Source: an uncultured Oscillospiraceae bacterium
Lineage (GTDB): Bacteria; Bacillota; Clostridia; Oscillospirales; Oscillospiraceae
Assembly (NCBI GenBank): GCA_910588105.1
Contig: CAJUQD010000027.1
Span: 1-36,363 of the forward strand
DNA: 36,363 nt
Reading direction: 5' to 3'
Position 1 is the first letter of the stretch; each line of letters opens with the position of its first letter. Position numbers and translations under genes: made by a program. Positions 6,960 to 15,208 of this stretch are shown here, piece after piece. The notes beneath the pieces were generated by a model, which was not told where the DNA came from, did not search any database, and saw only the letters and a list, made by a program, of their open reading frames with translations.

Positions 6960-8111
6960 ATGAGGAAAAGGATGATGACCGTTCTGCTGTGCGCCGTGCT
7001 GGCCGTGTCCCTGGCCGCTCCGACATTCGCGGCCTACCGCGACGTGCCCGCCAACCACTGGGCGGCGGAGGATATCCAGTATGTGACCGACCGGGGGTTG
7101 TTCAACGGTACCGGCGCGGACACCTTCGGCCCGTCCACTGAGATGAGCCGGACCATGCTGGCCACGGTGCTGTACCGCTACGCCGGGAGTCCCCCGGTGA
7201 CCGGGACAGCGCCGTACAGTGACGTTGCCGCCGGGACGTGGTACACATCCGGTGTGGTGTGGGCCTATCAGAACAGAATCTTCCCCAACGCGAACCTGGA
7301 TCGGGGCCTGCTGTACCCTGGTGAAAATGTCCGGCGGTCGGAGTTCTGCGTCATGCTCTACAACTTCGCAAAAACGCTGGGAAAAGCCAGCGCCGACACT
7401 GCCGCCATCACACAGGCCCCGTTCACCGACATGGACTGGAACCGCTTTTCCATGGCGGGCTTCGGCCCCCTGTATAGCGAGGCCGAGGAGGCCATGCTGG
7501 GGTGGGCTTGGCCCAATGGGATCATGGAGGGCACGTCGGCCACTACGATCAACCCACTGGGCACCATCACCCGGGCGGAGGTGGCCGCCATGCTGGCCCG
7601 CTTTGACCGTAATGTGCTGGGCGGGACGGAGCCTACGGTGCCCCCTGCCCCGAATCCCACCCCAGATCCGAGCCCCACTCCAAGTGATAATGGCTATACC
7701 ACCGCTGATGGGAAACCGTTGACGGAGGAAAATGTGCGGGCCGCTATCATGGCGCTGAAAGAAACTTACCCTGATGGGACAGTCTACCCCACTCCCTATT
7801 GTTCCAACGATCCTCTCAATAGACCCTATAGCAACTGTGATCACTGTGCAGGTTGGGCAATGCTGTGTTCGGATGCCGCTTTTGGAAGTTTACCTTGGAG
7901 GTATCAAATTACCCCGGTTTGGGGTAATATCCGCATTGGCGACTTGGTGGAATATGATAACCATGTGGTAGTTGTGGTAGATAAGTCGGATGATTCCATT
8001 AAAATCACAGATAGCGGTGTCAATAATAAGGTCTATTGGGGCGGGCAGTTATTTAAATGGTGGCTGGAGGAACGACCCGGTTATGCCCTTTGGACCCGCT
8101 ATCCCGAATGA
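6960..8111 (+). CDS. SLH-domain surface protein with C-terminal Cys/His hydrolase-like domain
   Basis: 383 residues. Signal peptide MRKRMMTVLLCAVLAVSLAAPTFA, then three S-layer homology modules (AYRDVPANHWAAEDIQYV..., YSDVAAGTWYTSGVVWAY..., FTDMDWNRFSM...) that would bind secondary cell-wall polymer. A Pro/Thr linker (about 225-240) leads to a C-terminal domain. There, CDHCAGWAMLCSD and DLVEYDNHVVVVVD look like the Cys and His parts of a CHAP/NlpC-type amidase or papain-like fold; this is an inference from spacing. The 3' part from about 7680 is visibly AT-richer than the SLH part, suggesting domain replacement. Start at 6960: AAAGGAG is 10-16 bases upstream. A terminator follows at 8131. Possible roles are wall remodelling for mating or surface attachment. 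Confidence 0.75.
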   Translation: MRKRMMTVLLCAVLAVSLAAPTFAAYRDVPANHWAAEDIQYVTDRGLFNGTGADTFGPSTEMSRTMLATVLYRYAGSPPVTGTAPYSDVAAGTWYTSGVVWAYQNRIFPNANLDRGLLYPGENVRRSEFCVMLYNFAKTLGKASADTAAITQAPFTDMDWNRFSMAGFGPLYSEAEEAMLGWAWPNGIMEGTSATTINPLGTITRAEVAAMLARFDRNVLGGTEPTVPPAPNPTPDPSPTPSDNGYTTADGKPLTEENVRAAIMALKETYPDGTVYPTPYCSNDPLNRPYSNCDHCAGWAMLCSDAAFGSLPWRYQITPVWGNIRIGDLVEYDNHVVVVVDKSDDSIKITDSGVNNKVYWGGQLFKWWLEERPGYALWTRYPE

Positions 8112-8130
8112 ATAACATATCTGATACCGA

Positions 8131-8161
8131 AAGGCCAGACTGTTTCCTACAGTCTGGCCTT
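8131..8161. terminator. terminator hairpin between SLH gene and adhesin gene
   Basis: AAGGCCAGACTG (8131-8142) and CAGTCTGGCCTT (8150-8161) form a perfect 12-bp stem with a 7-base loop, starting 20 bases after the SLH gene stop. The T-run is weak, so some read-through into the adhesin gene is possible. Confidence 0.75.
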
Positions 8162-8239
8162 CGTCATGCAAGACGGACAAAACCCCCGGCTGGCCGCCGA
8201 GGGTTCCAACCAAATTATATTGTAATAGGAGGAACTAAT

Positions 8240-11200
8240 TTGAAAAACAATATCATCAAACGAGGCTTATCCCTGCTTTTGGCCCTGGTGTGTGTTCTGG
8301 GCATTTTACCTCTATCGGCCTTTGCCGCCACGGGGCTGTCCAGTGCCCCCGGTTCCATTACGCAGAAGTCCTCGGACTATATGTACATTGGCGGCCGCCC
8401 CGTCCGTTACCGGGCCGCCAGCGAGACCATCAACAGCAAGGGGCTGCCCTATGTATTCGATGAACAGGTAACTGTTCCCGGGCTGGACGCCCCCACCCGT
8501 GCCCTGTGCGCCTATCATAAGGGCACCCTCGGCTCCGGGGCCAACGGGCAAAAGTGGAACTTCAAAACCGAGGTAACTGATCCCTCGTTGAAGACTCTGC
8601 TCACCTATGTTTATGCCCACACCTATGGCAACTTCACGGATGCCGGCAACGCCCGCGGGCTGGAGACTTGGGGCTCCTACTGGTCCGATATATGGTTCAT
8701 GGTGGCCCAGGCAATGTCGTGGTACTATGAGTATGGCATTATTATTGATGTTACCTCCAATCGGGAGGGCTTCATTGAACAGGCCGCCGAGGAGTTCGTG
8801 GCGGCGATGAAGCTGTACCACCGTACCTACGGGCAGTCCTCCTGGATCAAAGATTGGGACGCAATTGATACCCATTCCATCATTGACAGCTCCGATGGTG
8901 GAAAGACTGGCTATTCCGCCTATGATTACATCAAAACCGGCGTGGATTTGGTGTTGGATCATCCCGAGTATTACCACAAATACCACCTTTGGGAATATGA
9001 GTGGGATAAGAGCCAGCCGTGGAAACTGCCCGGCCAGTCTGGGGTGCCCATGCAACGTCTGCTGATTGCTGTGCCGAATGAACACACACAAGACAAAGAT
9101 ACGGTTCAATTAACAGTCAAGAAGCTGGAGGCAGGCACTAATAAGCCGTTACCCGGTGTTACATTCAAAATTGAGAGTGCAGACGGCTCCGGGGATTTTT
9201 CTGTCACTCGGCAAACCGGGGCAGATGGCACCCTAACGCTCACTAAGGAGGCAGATAACCTCAAAGCAGACCAGTACCTCATCACCGAGGAGGCCGTACC
9301 CGAGGGCTATGTGGCCCAGACCGCCTCCCAGGTGGTGACGGTCATGCCCAACAGCTCCACCTCCAACACCTTTGTGTTCTACAATGTGCCCAATAAAAAA
9401 GAGGGCGACGGCTCAATTAGAAAAGTTGACGCCGACAACCCCACCGTGGGCATCCCCGGCGCGGTCATTCGCATCACCTCCGTCAAGCTGGATGATGGCG
9501 GCAGCTTTGTGAGCGAATATACCACCAAGGATGGCGGGTACATTCTGAAGGAGGACCTGGACTTCTCCCAGCTCCCCACCGGGGCGTATCTCGCGGAGGA
9601 GATCACCCCGCCGGAGGGTTTCATCCTCAGCTCCGATGTGAGCAAGGTCAAGCAGCCTTTCGTGTGGGACGGGGAGCACGATGTGTCCCTCGTTTTTGAA
9701 AATTCCAGCAAGGTCAAGATCCAACTGAAGAAAGTGGATGAGAGCAGCAGCCCCCTCCCGGGCGCTGTTTTTTTGATCCTCCGGGACGGCCAGATCATCG
9801 GCACCGAGGAAACCCAGGCGGACGGCACCATCACCGTGTCCAACGTGGTGGAGGGCCACTATGAGTTTGTGGAGGTGGCGGCCCCGGCGGGCATGGACTG
9901 CGACAAAACCCCCGTGGGCGTCCATGTGAACGCCGAGGATCTCCAGGGCGAGCAGACCATCGTGGTCACCAAAATGAACCATCACAAGCGATCCTTGACC
10001 ATTCAGAAGCGGGACGCGGAGAGCGGCGACCCCATCCCCGGCACCAGCTTCCATATCCGGGGCGTAAACCTGGGTTATGAGAACGATGTGGTCACCGGGG
10101 CCGACGGCAAAGCTGTGCTGGAATCCATGCCCAGCGGGTGCTATGAGATCACCGAAACAGACGTGCCGAAGCCCTATCTGCTGGACACCAACAACCGCAA
10201 GACGGTGTGGATCGACAGCGAGAAGGACAAGGACATCGTGGTGGATTTCGTCAACTCCACCCTGCCCGGATTGCGCCTGGTGAAACGGGACGCGCAGACG
10301 GGCGAGTTCGTCAAGGGCGTCACCTTCCGCATTGAGGAGGTGGACGGCGGCTTCACCGACCAGCGCCAGACGGGGCCCGATGGCGTCATCTTCTGGGAGA
10401 ACCTCCGGCCCGGGGCCTACAAGGTCTATGAGGTGGAGCCGGCCCCCAATTACGTCCATGACGACACGGTGCATATCGTCCAGCTGGAGGAGAACCACAC
10501 CACCACCCTGGAGCTGACCAACATCATCAAGCCCACCCTCAAAATTTTGAAGGTGGACAGCATCACGAAAAGCCCCATCGCCAACGTGAAGTTCCAGATT
10601 TGGCGGGGCAGCGACGACACCATCACCGGCGAGCTCAACGACCTGGGCGTGTTCTACACCAACGAGGCCGGCGAGATCATCCTGGAGCATATCGACACCG
10701 GCTGGTACCGCATCAAGGAGCTGGAAAGCGCCCCCGGGTTCACCATCAAAGCGCCCGATACGCAGGATATTTACCTGAAAGCGGGCGAAACCCATGAGGT
10801 TCAGTTCGAGAATGTGCCCAAAAACGCGATAGTAGTCGAGAAGTACGATTCCGTCAGCCACGAGGCGCTGAGCGGGGTCACCTTCCAGCTGCGCTGGCTG
10901 GGCGGCACATCGGGCACGGGCGGCACCGTCATCGGGCAGAAAAAAACAGGCCCCAACGGGATGTGTATGTGGACAGGGCTCAATCCCGGAGTTTACGTCG
11001 TGGAGGAGGTCGATCCCGGGGACAATTACACCATCCTCCAGTCCTCCGAGACGGTGTTTCTGGCGGACAGCGGCGAGCAGTCTGTAGTGACAGTACGCTT
11101 CGAAAACGCGCCGGACGGAAGTTTGTTAATTAGGAAGGTTTGCGCCACCAACCCCAGCATCACCCTGCAAAACGCTGAGTTTAAGGTGATGTACTCGGAC

Positions 11201-13981
11201 GGCACTTTAATCGGGGACAGCAACGGCATTTACCGCAGCGATGAGAACGGAGAGGTGCGTATCAGCGGCCTGAAGCCCGATAAATCTGTGGTCGTGACCG
11301 AGGTGGCCGCACCCCCGGGATTCATCAAGGATACCCAGGCGCAGACCATCCAGATCAAGGCGGGCAAAACCGTCACCCTCACCTTCAAAAACCAGCCCAT
11401 GGGGAAATTGATTATCCAGAAAAGGGACAGCGCCACCAACAAGCCTTTGAGCGGGGCGGAGTTCCGGATCACCACCGCCGCAGGCTGTGAGGTGGGACTG
11501 GACGGCGTCATCGGCACGTCTACGCTCACGCAGAACGGCATTTTCACCACCGACGCCCAGGGCGAAATCAGGATCACCAACCTTGCGCCCGGCGCCTATG
11601 TGTTGACTGAAATCAAGGCACCGGACGGCGGGTACGTCATCGACACGCCCTCCACCAATGTGGTCATCGGCCAGGGCGGGGACACCCAAACGGTGGTCAT
11701 CAAAAACTCCAAGGCCGGTTCGTTGGTTATCTTGAAGCAGAGCTCCCTGGACGGCAAGCCCCTGGAAGGGGTGGAGTTCAAGGTCACGACTTCCACCGGC
11801 GAGTTCGTCCCGGACGCCAATGGCCAGATCAGCTCCAACGGCCTGTACTACACCAACAAGGACGGAAAAATCACCATCAATGGGGTGGTGGGCACGCTGG
11901 TGGTGACGGAAACCCGCAGCGTCCCCGGCTACTCCATCGACCCCAACACCAAGACGCAGACCGTGGTGGTCAACCCCAACGACACACAGACGCTGCGGTT
12001 CTACAACACGCCCTCGACAACCCTTGTGCTGGAAAAATACATCGAGGGCACCACCACCCCCATCAAGGGGGTTACCTTCCTGGTGACCGACTCCAGCGGG
12101 GCCGTGGTGGGAAATTCCAACGGCGAGTTCATCACCGATGAGAATGGCCGCATCGTCCTGGAGGGCCTGGAGCCCGGCGCCACTGTCACCGCCAAGGAGA
12201 TCAAAACGGTGGAAGGCTTCGTGCTGGATTCCACCCCCAAATCCATCAAGATCAAGGCCGGCGAGGTGCAGACGCTCCGTTTTTACAACCAAAAGCAGGG
12301 CGGCATCGTCATCAAAAAGCTGGATTCCGTCACGAAAAAACCGCTGAGCGGGGTGCAGTTCCAGCTGACCTACGCGGACGGCTCCTATGTGGACGCGGAC
12401 AACGGCCACCTGTCCTCCAAGGGGCTCTATACCACCGACGCCAACGGCGAGATCCGGCTGACGGGCATCGTGGGCACCATCATTATTTCGGAAACCAAGC
12501 CCTTGGACGGGTACGTGGTGGACCCGTCCACGCAAAATCAGACGGTACAGGTGAATGCCTCCGACACCCAGTATATCACGGTGTATAACACGCCCATCGG
12601 CGGCGCTGAGATCATCAAGGTGGATGCTGCCGATAAGACCAAACGACTGGGCGGCGTCACCTTCGAGATTCGAAAGATGGACGGCGGCCTGGTGCAGACC
12701 GTGACCACCGGCAGCGATGGCCGGGTGCACGTCAAGCTGGACGCCGGGGACTACTACGCCCTGGAAACCGAGGCCAAGTCGGGGTACAAGCTGGACCCCA
12801 CCCCCCACTATTTCACGGTGCAGGACGGCAAGACCGCCAGCGTGACCATCACCAACGAGGCGTTCTCGGGTATCATCCTCCACAAGATCAATTCCGTCAC
12901 AAAGGAAGGGATCTATGGGGTCAAATTCCTGGTCTACGATCAGAACAAGAACCCCATTGGCGAGTACACCACTGATGACAACGGCTATATCTACATCGAC
13001 GACCTGACGGTACAGGGCAAAGGCCGGCTGTATATCCGCGAGCTGGAGGCCGCCCAGGGCTATGAGCTGGACAAGGAGTACAAGACCGTTTACGTCCAGC
13101 CGGGGAAGACCATTGAGGTTGAGTGGGAGAACACGCCCATCACGGGCCAGTTCCAGATCCGCAAATACGCCGCCGAGTACAACGAGGTCACCGGCACCCC
13201 GGCGGGCGCTCCCCTGAAGGGCGCGGTGTATGAGATCAGCGAGGCCCGGTCGGGGAAAGTGGTTGATTATATCACTACCGACGCCCGGGGTGTGGCGGCG
13301 TCCAAGCCCCTTCCTTTGGGCCGCTACCTCATCAAAGAGGTGACCGCCCCGGCCTACTGGCAGCTCAGCGGTGCCACCTTCGATGAGACGCTGGAGTATT
13401 CCGGCCAGATCATCAAGCTGAGTGACTACGACAAGCCCTCCAACCTGGGGGTGACCATCACCAAGCGGGGCAACGCCCAGGTGCTGGCGGGCAGCCAGAT
13501 GCGGTACGACATCACGGTGGCCAACACGTCCAACGTGACGCTTTCGGAATTTTACTGGCATGATCGGATTCCCACCGACGCGGTGCGGGGCACGGTGCTG
13601 ACCACCGGCACCTACAGCGCCCGGCTTAACTACCGGGTGCTGTACAAGACCAACTACCGCTCCGGCTACCAGGTGCTGGCGTCCAATCTGCTCACCAGCA
13701 GCAACTATTCGTTCAGCCTGAACGCCATCCCCATGCAGGCCGGGGAATACGTCACCGACGTCTACTTTGACTTTGGCAAGGTGCCCGTGGGCTTCCAGTC
13801 CACCACCAGCCCGACGCTGACGGTGCAGGTGCTGGGCACGCTGGCCAACAACTATCAGATCGTCAACCGGGCCGACGTGGGCGGCAAGTACCAGGGCACC
13901 TGGCAGACCGCCCAGGCCACCTGGCTCACCATCGTGCGCAGGCTGGGGCCTGTGCCCACCCTGCCCCAGACGGGGTACTAA
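8240..13981 (+). CDS. giant adhesin: thioester-like domain, about 15 CnaB repeats, DUF11-like domain, C-terminal LPQTGY
   Basis: 1913 residues. TTG at 8240 is the start: AGGAGGA lies 6 bases upstream and a signal peptide (KRGLSLLLALVCVLGILPLSAFA) follows. Residues 35-285 resemble a thioester domain: Cys in ALCAYHK (about 90) and Gln in FMVAQAMSW (about 157) are placed as in covalent host-binding domains. From about residue 290 to 1733 come about 15 modules of SpaA/CnaB type (KxD start, GVxF, TxxxG, YxxxE), expected to hold Lys-Asn/Asp isopeptide bonds. A DUF11-like domain follows (GVTITKRG, YDITVANTS). The protein ends exactly in TLPQTGY: the sortase motif is present, but the usual hydrophobic helix and basic tail are absent. 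It is probably a long stalk for contact with host or recipient cells. The 5' 1 kb is AT-richer than the repeats. Confidence 0.85.
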   Translation: MKNNIIKRGLSLLLALVCVLGILPLSAFAATGLSSAPGSITQKSSDYMYIGGRPVRYRAASETINSKGLPYVFDEQVTVPGLDAPTRALCAYHKGTLGSGANGQKWNFKTEVTDPSLKTLLTYVYAHTYGNFTDAGNARGLETWGSYWSDIWFMVAQAMSWYYEYGIIIDVTSNREGFIEQAAEEFVAAMKLYHRTYGQSSWIKDWDAIDTHSIIDSSDGGKTGYSAYDYIKTGVDLVLDHPEYYHKYHLWEYEWDKSQPWKLPGQSGVPMQRLLIAVPNEHTQDKDTVQLTVKKLEAGTNKPLPGVTFKIESADGSGDFSVTRQTGADGTLTLTKEADNLKADQYLITEEAVPEGYVAQTASQVVTVMPNSSTSNTFVFYNVPNKKEGDGSIRKVDADNPTVGIPGAVIRITSVKLDDGGSFVSEYTTKDGGYILKEDLDFSQLPTGAYLAEEITPPEGFILSSDVSKVKQPFVWDGEHDVSLVFENSSKVKIQLKKVDESSSPLPGAVFLILRDGQIIGTEETQADGTITVSNVVEGHYEFVEVAAPAGMDCDKTPVGVHVNAEDLQGEQTIVVTKMNHHKRSLTIQKRDAESGDPIPGTSFHIRGVNLGYENDVVTGADGKAVLESMPSGCYEITETDVPKPYLLDTNNRKTVWIDSEKDKDIVVDFVNSTLPGLRLVKRDAQTGEFVKGVTFRIEEVDGGFTDQRQTGPDGVIFWENLRPGAYKVYEVEPAPNYVHDDTVHIVQLEENHTTTLELTNIIKPTLKILKVDSITKSPIANVKFQIWRGSDDTITGELNDLGVFYTNEAGEIILEHIDTGWYRIKELESAPGFTIKAPDTQDIYLKAGETHEVQFENVPKNAIVVEKYDSVSHEALSGVTFQLRWLGGTSGTGGTVIGQKKTGPNGMCMWTGLNPGVYVVEEVDPGDNYTILQSSETVFLADSGEQSVVTVRFENAPDGSLLIRKVCATNPSITLQNAEFKVMYSDGTLIGDSNGIYRSDENGEVRISGLKPDKSVVVTEVAAPPGFIKDTQAQTIQIKAGKTVTLTFKNQPMGKLIIQKRDSATNKPLSGAEFRITTAAGCEVGLDGVIGTSTLTQNGIFTTDAQGEIRITNLAPGAYVLTEIKAPDGGYVIDTPSTNVVIGQGGDTQTVVIKNSKAGSLVILKQSSLDGKPLEGVEFKVTTSTGEFVPDANGQISSNGLYYTNKDGKITINGVVGTLVVTETRSVPGYSIDPNTKTQTVVVNPNDTQTLRFYNTPSTTLVLEKYIEGTTTPIKGVTFLVTDSSGAVVGNSNGEFITDENGRIVLEGLEPGATVTAKEIKTVEGFVLDSTPKSIKIKAGEVQTLRFYNQKQGGIVIKKLDSVTKKPLSGVQFQLTYADGSYVDADNGHLSSKGLYTTDANGEIRLTGIVGTIIISETKPLDGYVVDPSTQNQTVQVNASDTQYITVYNTPIGGAEIIKVDAADKTKRLGGVTFEIRKMDGGLVQTVTTGSDGRVHVKLDAGDYYALETEAKSGYKLDPTPHYFTVQDGKTASVTITNEAFSGIILHKINSVTKEGIYGVKFLVYDQNKNPIGEYTTDDNGYIYIDDLTVQGKGRLYIRELEAAQGYELDKEYKTVYVQPGKTIEVEWENTPITGQFQIRKYAAEYNEVTGTPAGAPLKGAVYEISEARSGKVVDYITTDARGVAASKPLPLGRYLIKEVTAPAYWQLSGATFDETLEYSGQIIKLSDYDKPSNLGVTITKRGNAQVLAGSQMRYDITVANTSNVTLSEFYWHDRIPTDAVRGTVLTTGTYSARLNYRVLYKTNYRSGYQVLASNLLTSSNYSFSLNAIPMQAGEYVTDVYFDFGKVPVGFQSTTSPTLTVQVLGTLANNYQIVNRADVGGKYQGTWQTAQATWLTIVRRLGPVPTLPQTGY

Positions 13982-13990
13982 ACAGTACAG

Positions 13991-14018
13991 GGGGGCGGTT
14001 CAGTTTTGAACCGCCCCC
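13991..14018. terminator. terminator after the adhesin gene
   Basis: GGGGGCGGTTCA (13991-14002) and TGAACCGCCCCC (14007-14018) form a perfect 12-bp stem with a GTTT loop, 9 bases after the adhesin stop and just before the end of the convergent zinc-ribbon gene. It can serve both directions, though no T-run follows. Confidence 0.75.
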
Positions 14019-14030
14019 GCTGATTATGGC

Positions 14031-14531
14031 TCAGTTTCTTGAGTTCATCATCATAGAGATAAATTTATGGAGTTGTTCCATAAACAATCCACTTTCATTC
14101 AGTTCTGCCGTAATGCGGCCAGCCCGATCCATCACAGGTTCATTGGGAATAGCCGGCATTTGAAGCGGCATCAAAAAACCGCTAAGCACACCGCCCACCG
14201 ACCTTGCCCAGATATTTGCCACAACTGTGTCCTGATCGTTCGGGTTGATACCGTGCTCCACCACAATCTCCAGAATCATCCGGCTGTCGATTTGCAACGC
14301 GGTGGCGGGCAGCTTGAACTTGAAGCAGTCGATCCCCTCAATGTCGGTTTCCACGACGTCTGGAAATGGAGCAGAAGATTCGTTCCCTTGCGCCCCGGAC
14401 AAGCGGGCCGCAAATTCTTCCTGTTCCACCTCGTTCGCGGGCCGAACCGTATCCTTTCCACAGTCCGGACATTGCTCCGGCTCAGAGGATCGACTGAAAA
14501 GGAACCCGCAGTTATCACAAGCATAAATCAT
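14031..14531 (-). CDS. zinc-ribbon protein of unknown function
   Basis: 166 residues. The N-terminus holds a rubredoxin-like zinc ribbon, with two C-x2-C pairs (CDNC at about residues 5-8 and CPDC at about 21-24). A soluble helical region of about 130 residues follows, ending in LFMEQLHKFISMMMNSRN. I do not recognise the remainder. ATG 14531 is chosen because the promoter at 14549-14577 would start transcription near 14542 and GGTGA lies 5-9 bases upstream; an in-frame GTG at 14540 would be almost leaderless. It is monocistronic and opposite to its neighbours, ending at the shared hairpin at 13991. Function unknown. Confidence 0.7.
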   Translation of the reverse strand: MIYACDNCGFLFSRSSEPEQCPDCGKDTVRPANEVEQEEFAARLSGAQGNESSAPFPDVVETDIEGIDCFKFKLPATALQIDSRMILEIVVEHGINPNDQDTVVANIWARSVGGVLSGFLMPLQMPAIPNEPVMDRAGRITAELNESGLFMEQLHKFISMMMNSRN

Positions 14532-14548
14532 TTTAATCACCGTTTCCC

Positions 14549-14577
14549 ATTATAGCAGAGGCGGTTTACTTTGGCAA
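14549..14577 (-). promoter_or_regulatory. sigma-A promoter of the zinc-ribbon gene
   Basis: On the minus strand TTGCCA (14577-14572) and TATAAT (14554-14549) are 17 bases apart, a near-consensus promoter just upstream of the gene. The -35 box overlaps the AAGGAG of the divergent 58-aa gene. Confidence 0.75.
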
Positions 14578-14581
14578 GGAG

Positions 14582-14758
14582 ATGATTTCCATAGAGCCCA
14601 CATACCCCTCCCTGGACCGCGCCGCGTTCCTCATTGAGCGCACCTGTGTGCCCAGGTATTATCCCCCCACCTACTGCGCCGAGGCCGCCCAACTGCTGGC
14701 CATGCTGGAGGCGGCCCGGCAGCAGAACTGCCCGCAGGAACCCCTTGACGGGAATTAA
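14582..14758 (+). CDS. small hypothetical protein (58 aa)
   Basis: The reading frame starts at ATG 14582 and gives MISIEPTYPSLDRAAFLIE followed by TCVPRYYPPTYCAEAAQLLAMLEAAR and a short tail. Regular composition, two Cys and a predicted helix suggest a real small gene, and its codon use fits the surrounding GC-rich genes. An AAGGAG (14576-14581) directly touches the ATG, too close for ordinary initiation, so the true start is uncertain or translation is weak. The stop shares the bases TTAA with the end of the convergent mmcQ-like gene. No family is recognised. Confidence 0.5.
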   Translation: MISIEPTYPSLDRAAFLIERTCVPRYYPPTYCAEAAQLLAMLEAARQQNCPQEPLDGN

Positions 14759-15129
14759 CCCTTTTTGCGCTTCGGGGCCACGCTGTCGTAACTCAGTTCC
14801 AGCAGCGGATAAATCTGCTCGTCCGGCACGGTTTCATCCAGCAGCACGGAGATCCAGGAGCTTTTGCTCATGTGGTACGCCGGGAGGAACCCGTCCTGGG
14901 CCAGCAGGGAGCCTACCAGCACGGGGCCGCATTTCAGATCCATGATATCGGCAGTACCATCCCCTGGGAGGTCAAGGCTTTTCCGGGCCACGTCCAGGAT
15001 GACGGCAAACCACTTCCGGCTGGCGCTCTGGCGGAACACGGCGTAATTGGGATACCGCGCCCATAAATATTCCGGCTCCGCCGCGTACCTGTCCTGGATG
15101 TATTGCGCCATGCGCTCCCGCTGCGTCAT
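14755..15129 (-). CDS. MmcQ/YjbR family DNA-binding-fold protein
   Basis: 124 residues matching the MmcQ/YjbR family over the full length: SRKWFAVILDVARKSLDL, ADIMDLKCGP, DGFLPAYHMSKSSWISVLLD, VPDEQIYPLLELSYD. This is the usual family size. The family has a double-wing DNA-binding-like fold; its cellular role is poorly defined. The ATG at 15129 is preceded by a GGGAGGCG-type site and a near-consensus promoter (15153-15181). It is transcribed opposite to the conjugation genes. Mobile elements often carry a copy; what it does here is unknown. Confidence 0.85.
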   Translation of the reverse strand: MTQRERMAQYIQDRYAAEPEYLWARYPNYAVFRQSASRKWFAVILDVARKSLDLPGDGTADIMDLKCGPVLVGSLLAQDGFLPAYHMSKSSWISVLLDETVPDEQIYPLLELSYDSVAPKRKKG

Positions 15130-15152
15130 GTGAACGCCTCCCTTTTGCCCTC

Positions 15153-15187
15153 ATTATAACAAAACAGTCATGGCACATCAAGCCATG
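15153..15187 (-). promoter_or_regulatory. promoter of the mmcQ-like gene with an overlapping palindrome
   Basis: On the minus strand TTGATG (15181-15176) and TATAAT (15158-15153) are 17 bases apart. A perfect inverted repeat, CATGGC (15169-15174) and GCCATG (15182-15187), spans the -35 box and could be an operator. The hairpin reading is inference. Confidence 0.6.
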
Positions 15188-15208
15188 CGCCGCAAAGGAG
15201 ATATAGCT

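Noticed and set aside
11207..13561. 784-codon open frame on the minus strand
   Set aside because: It is antisense to the CnaB repeats of the adhesin. The periodic GC-rich coding of the plus strand keeps the opposite frame open; there is no binding site or recognisable protein.
8240..13981. DNA-level repeat array or CRISPR in the adhesin region
   Set aside because: The repeats are protein-level CnaB modules of about 85-105 residues with diverged DNA; there are no short identical repeats with spacers.
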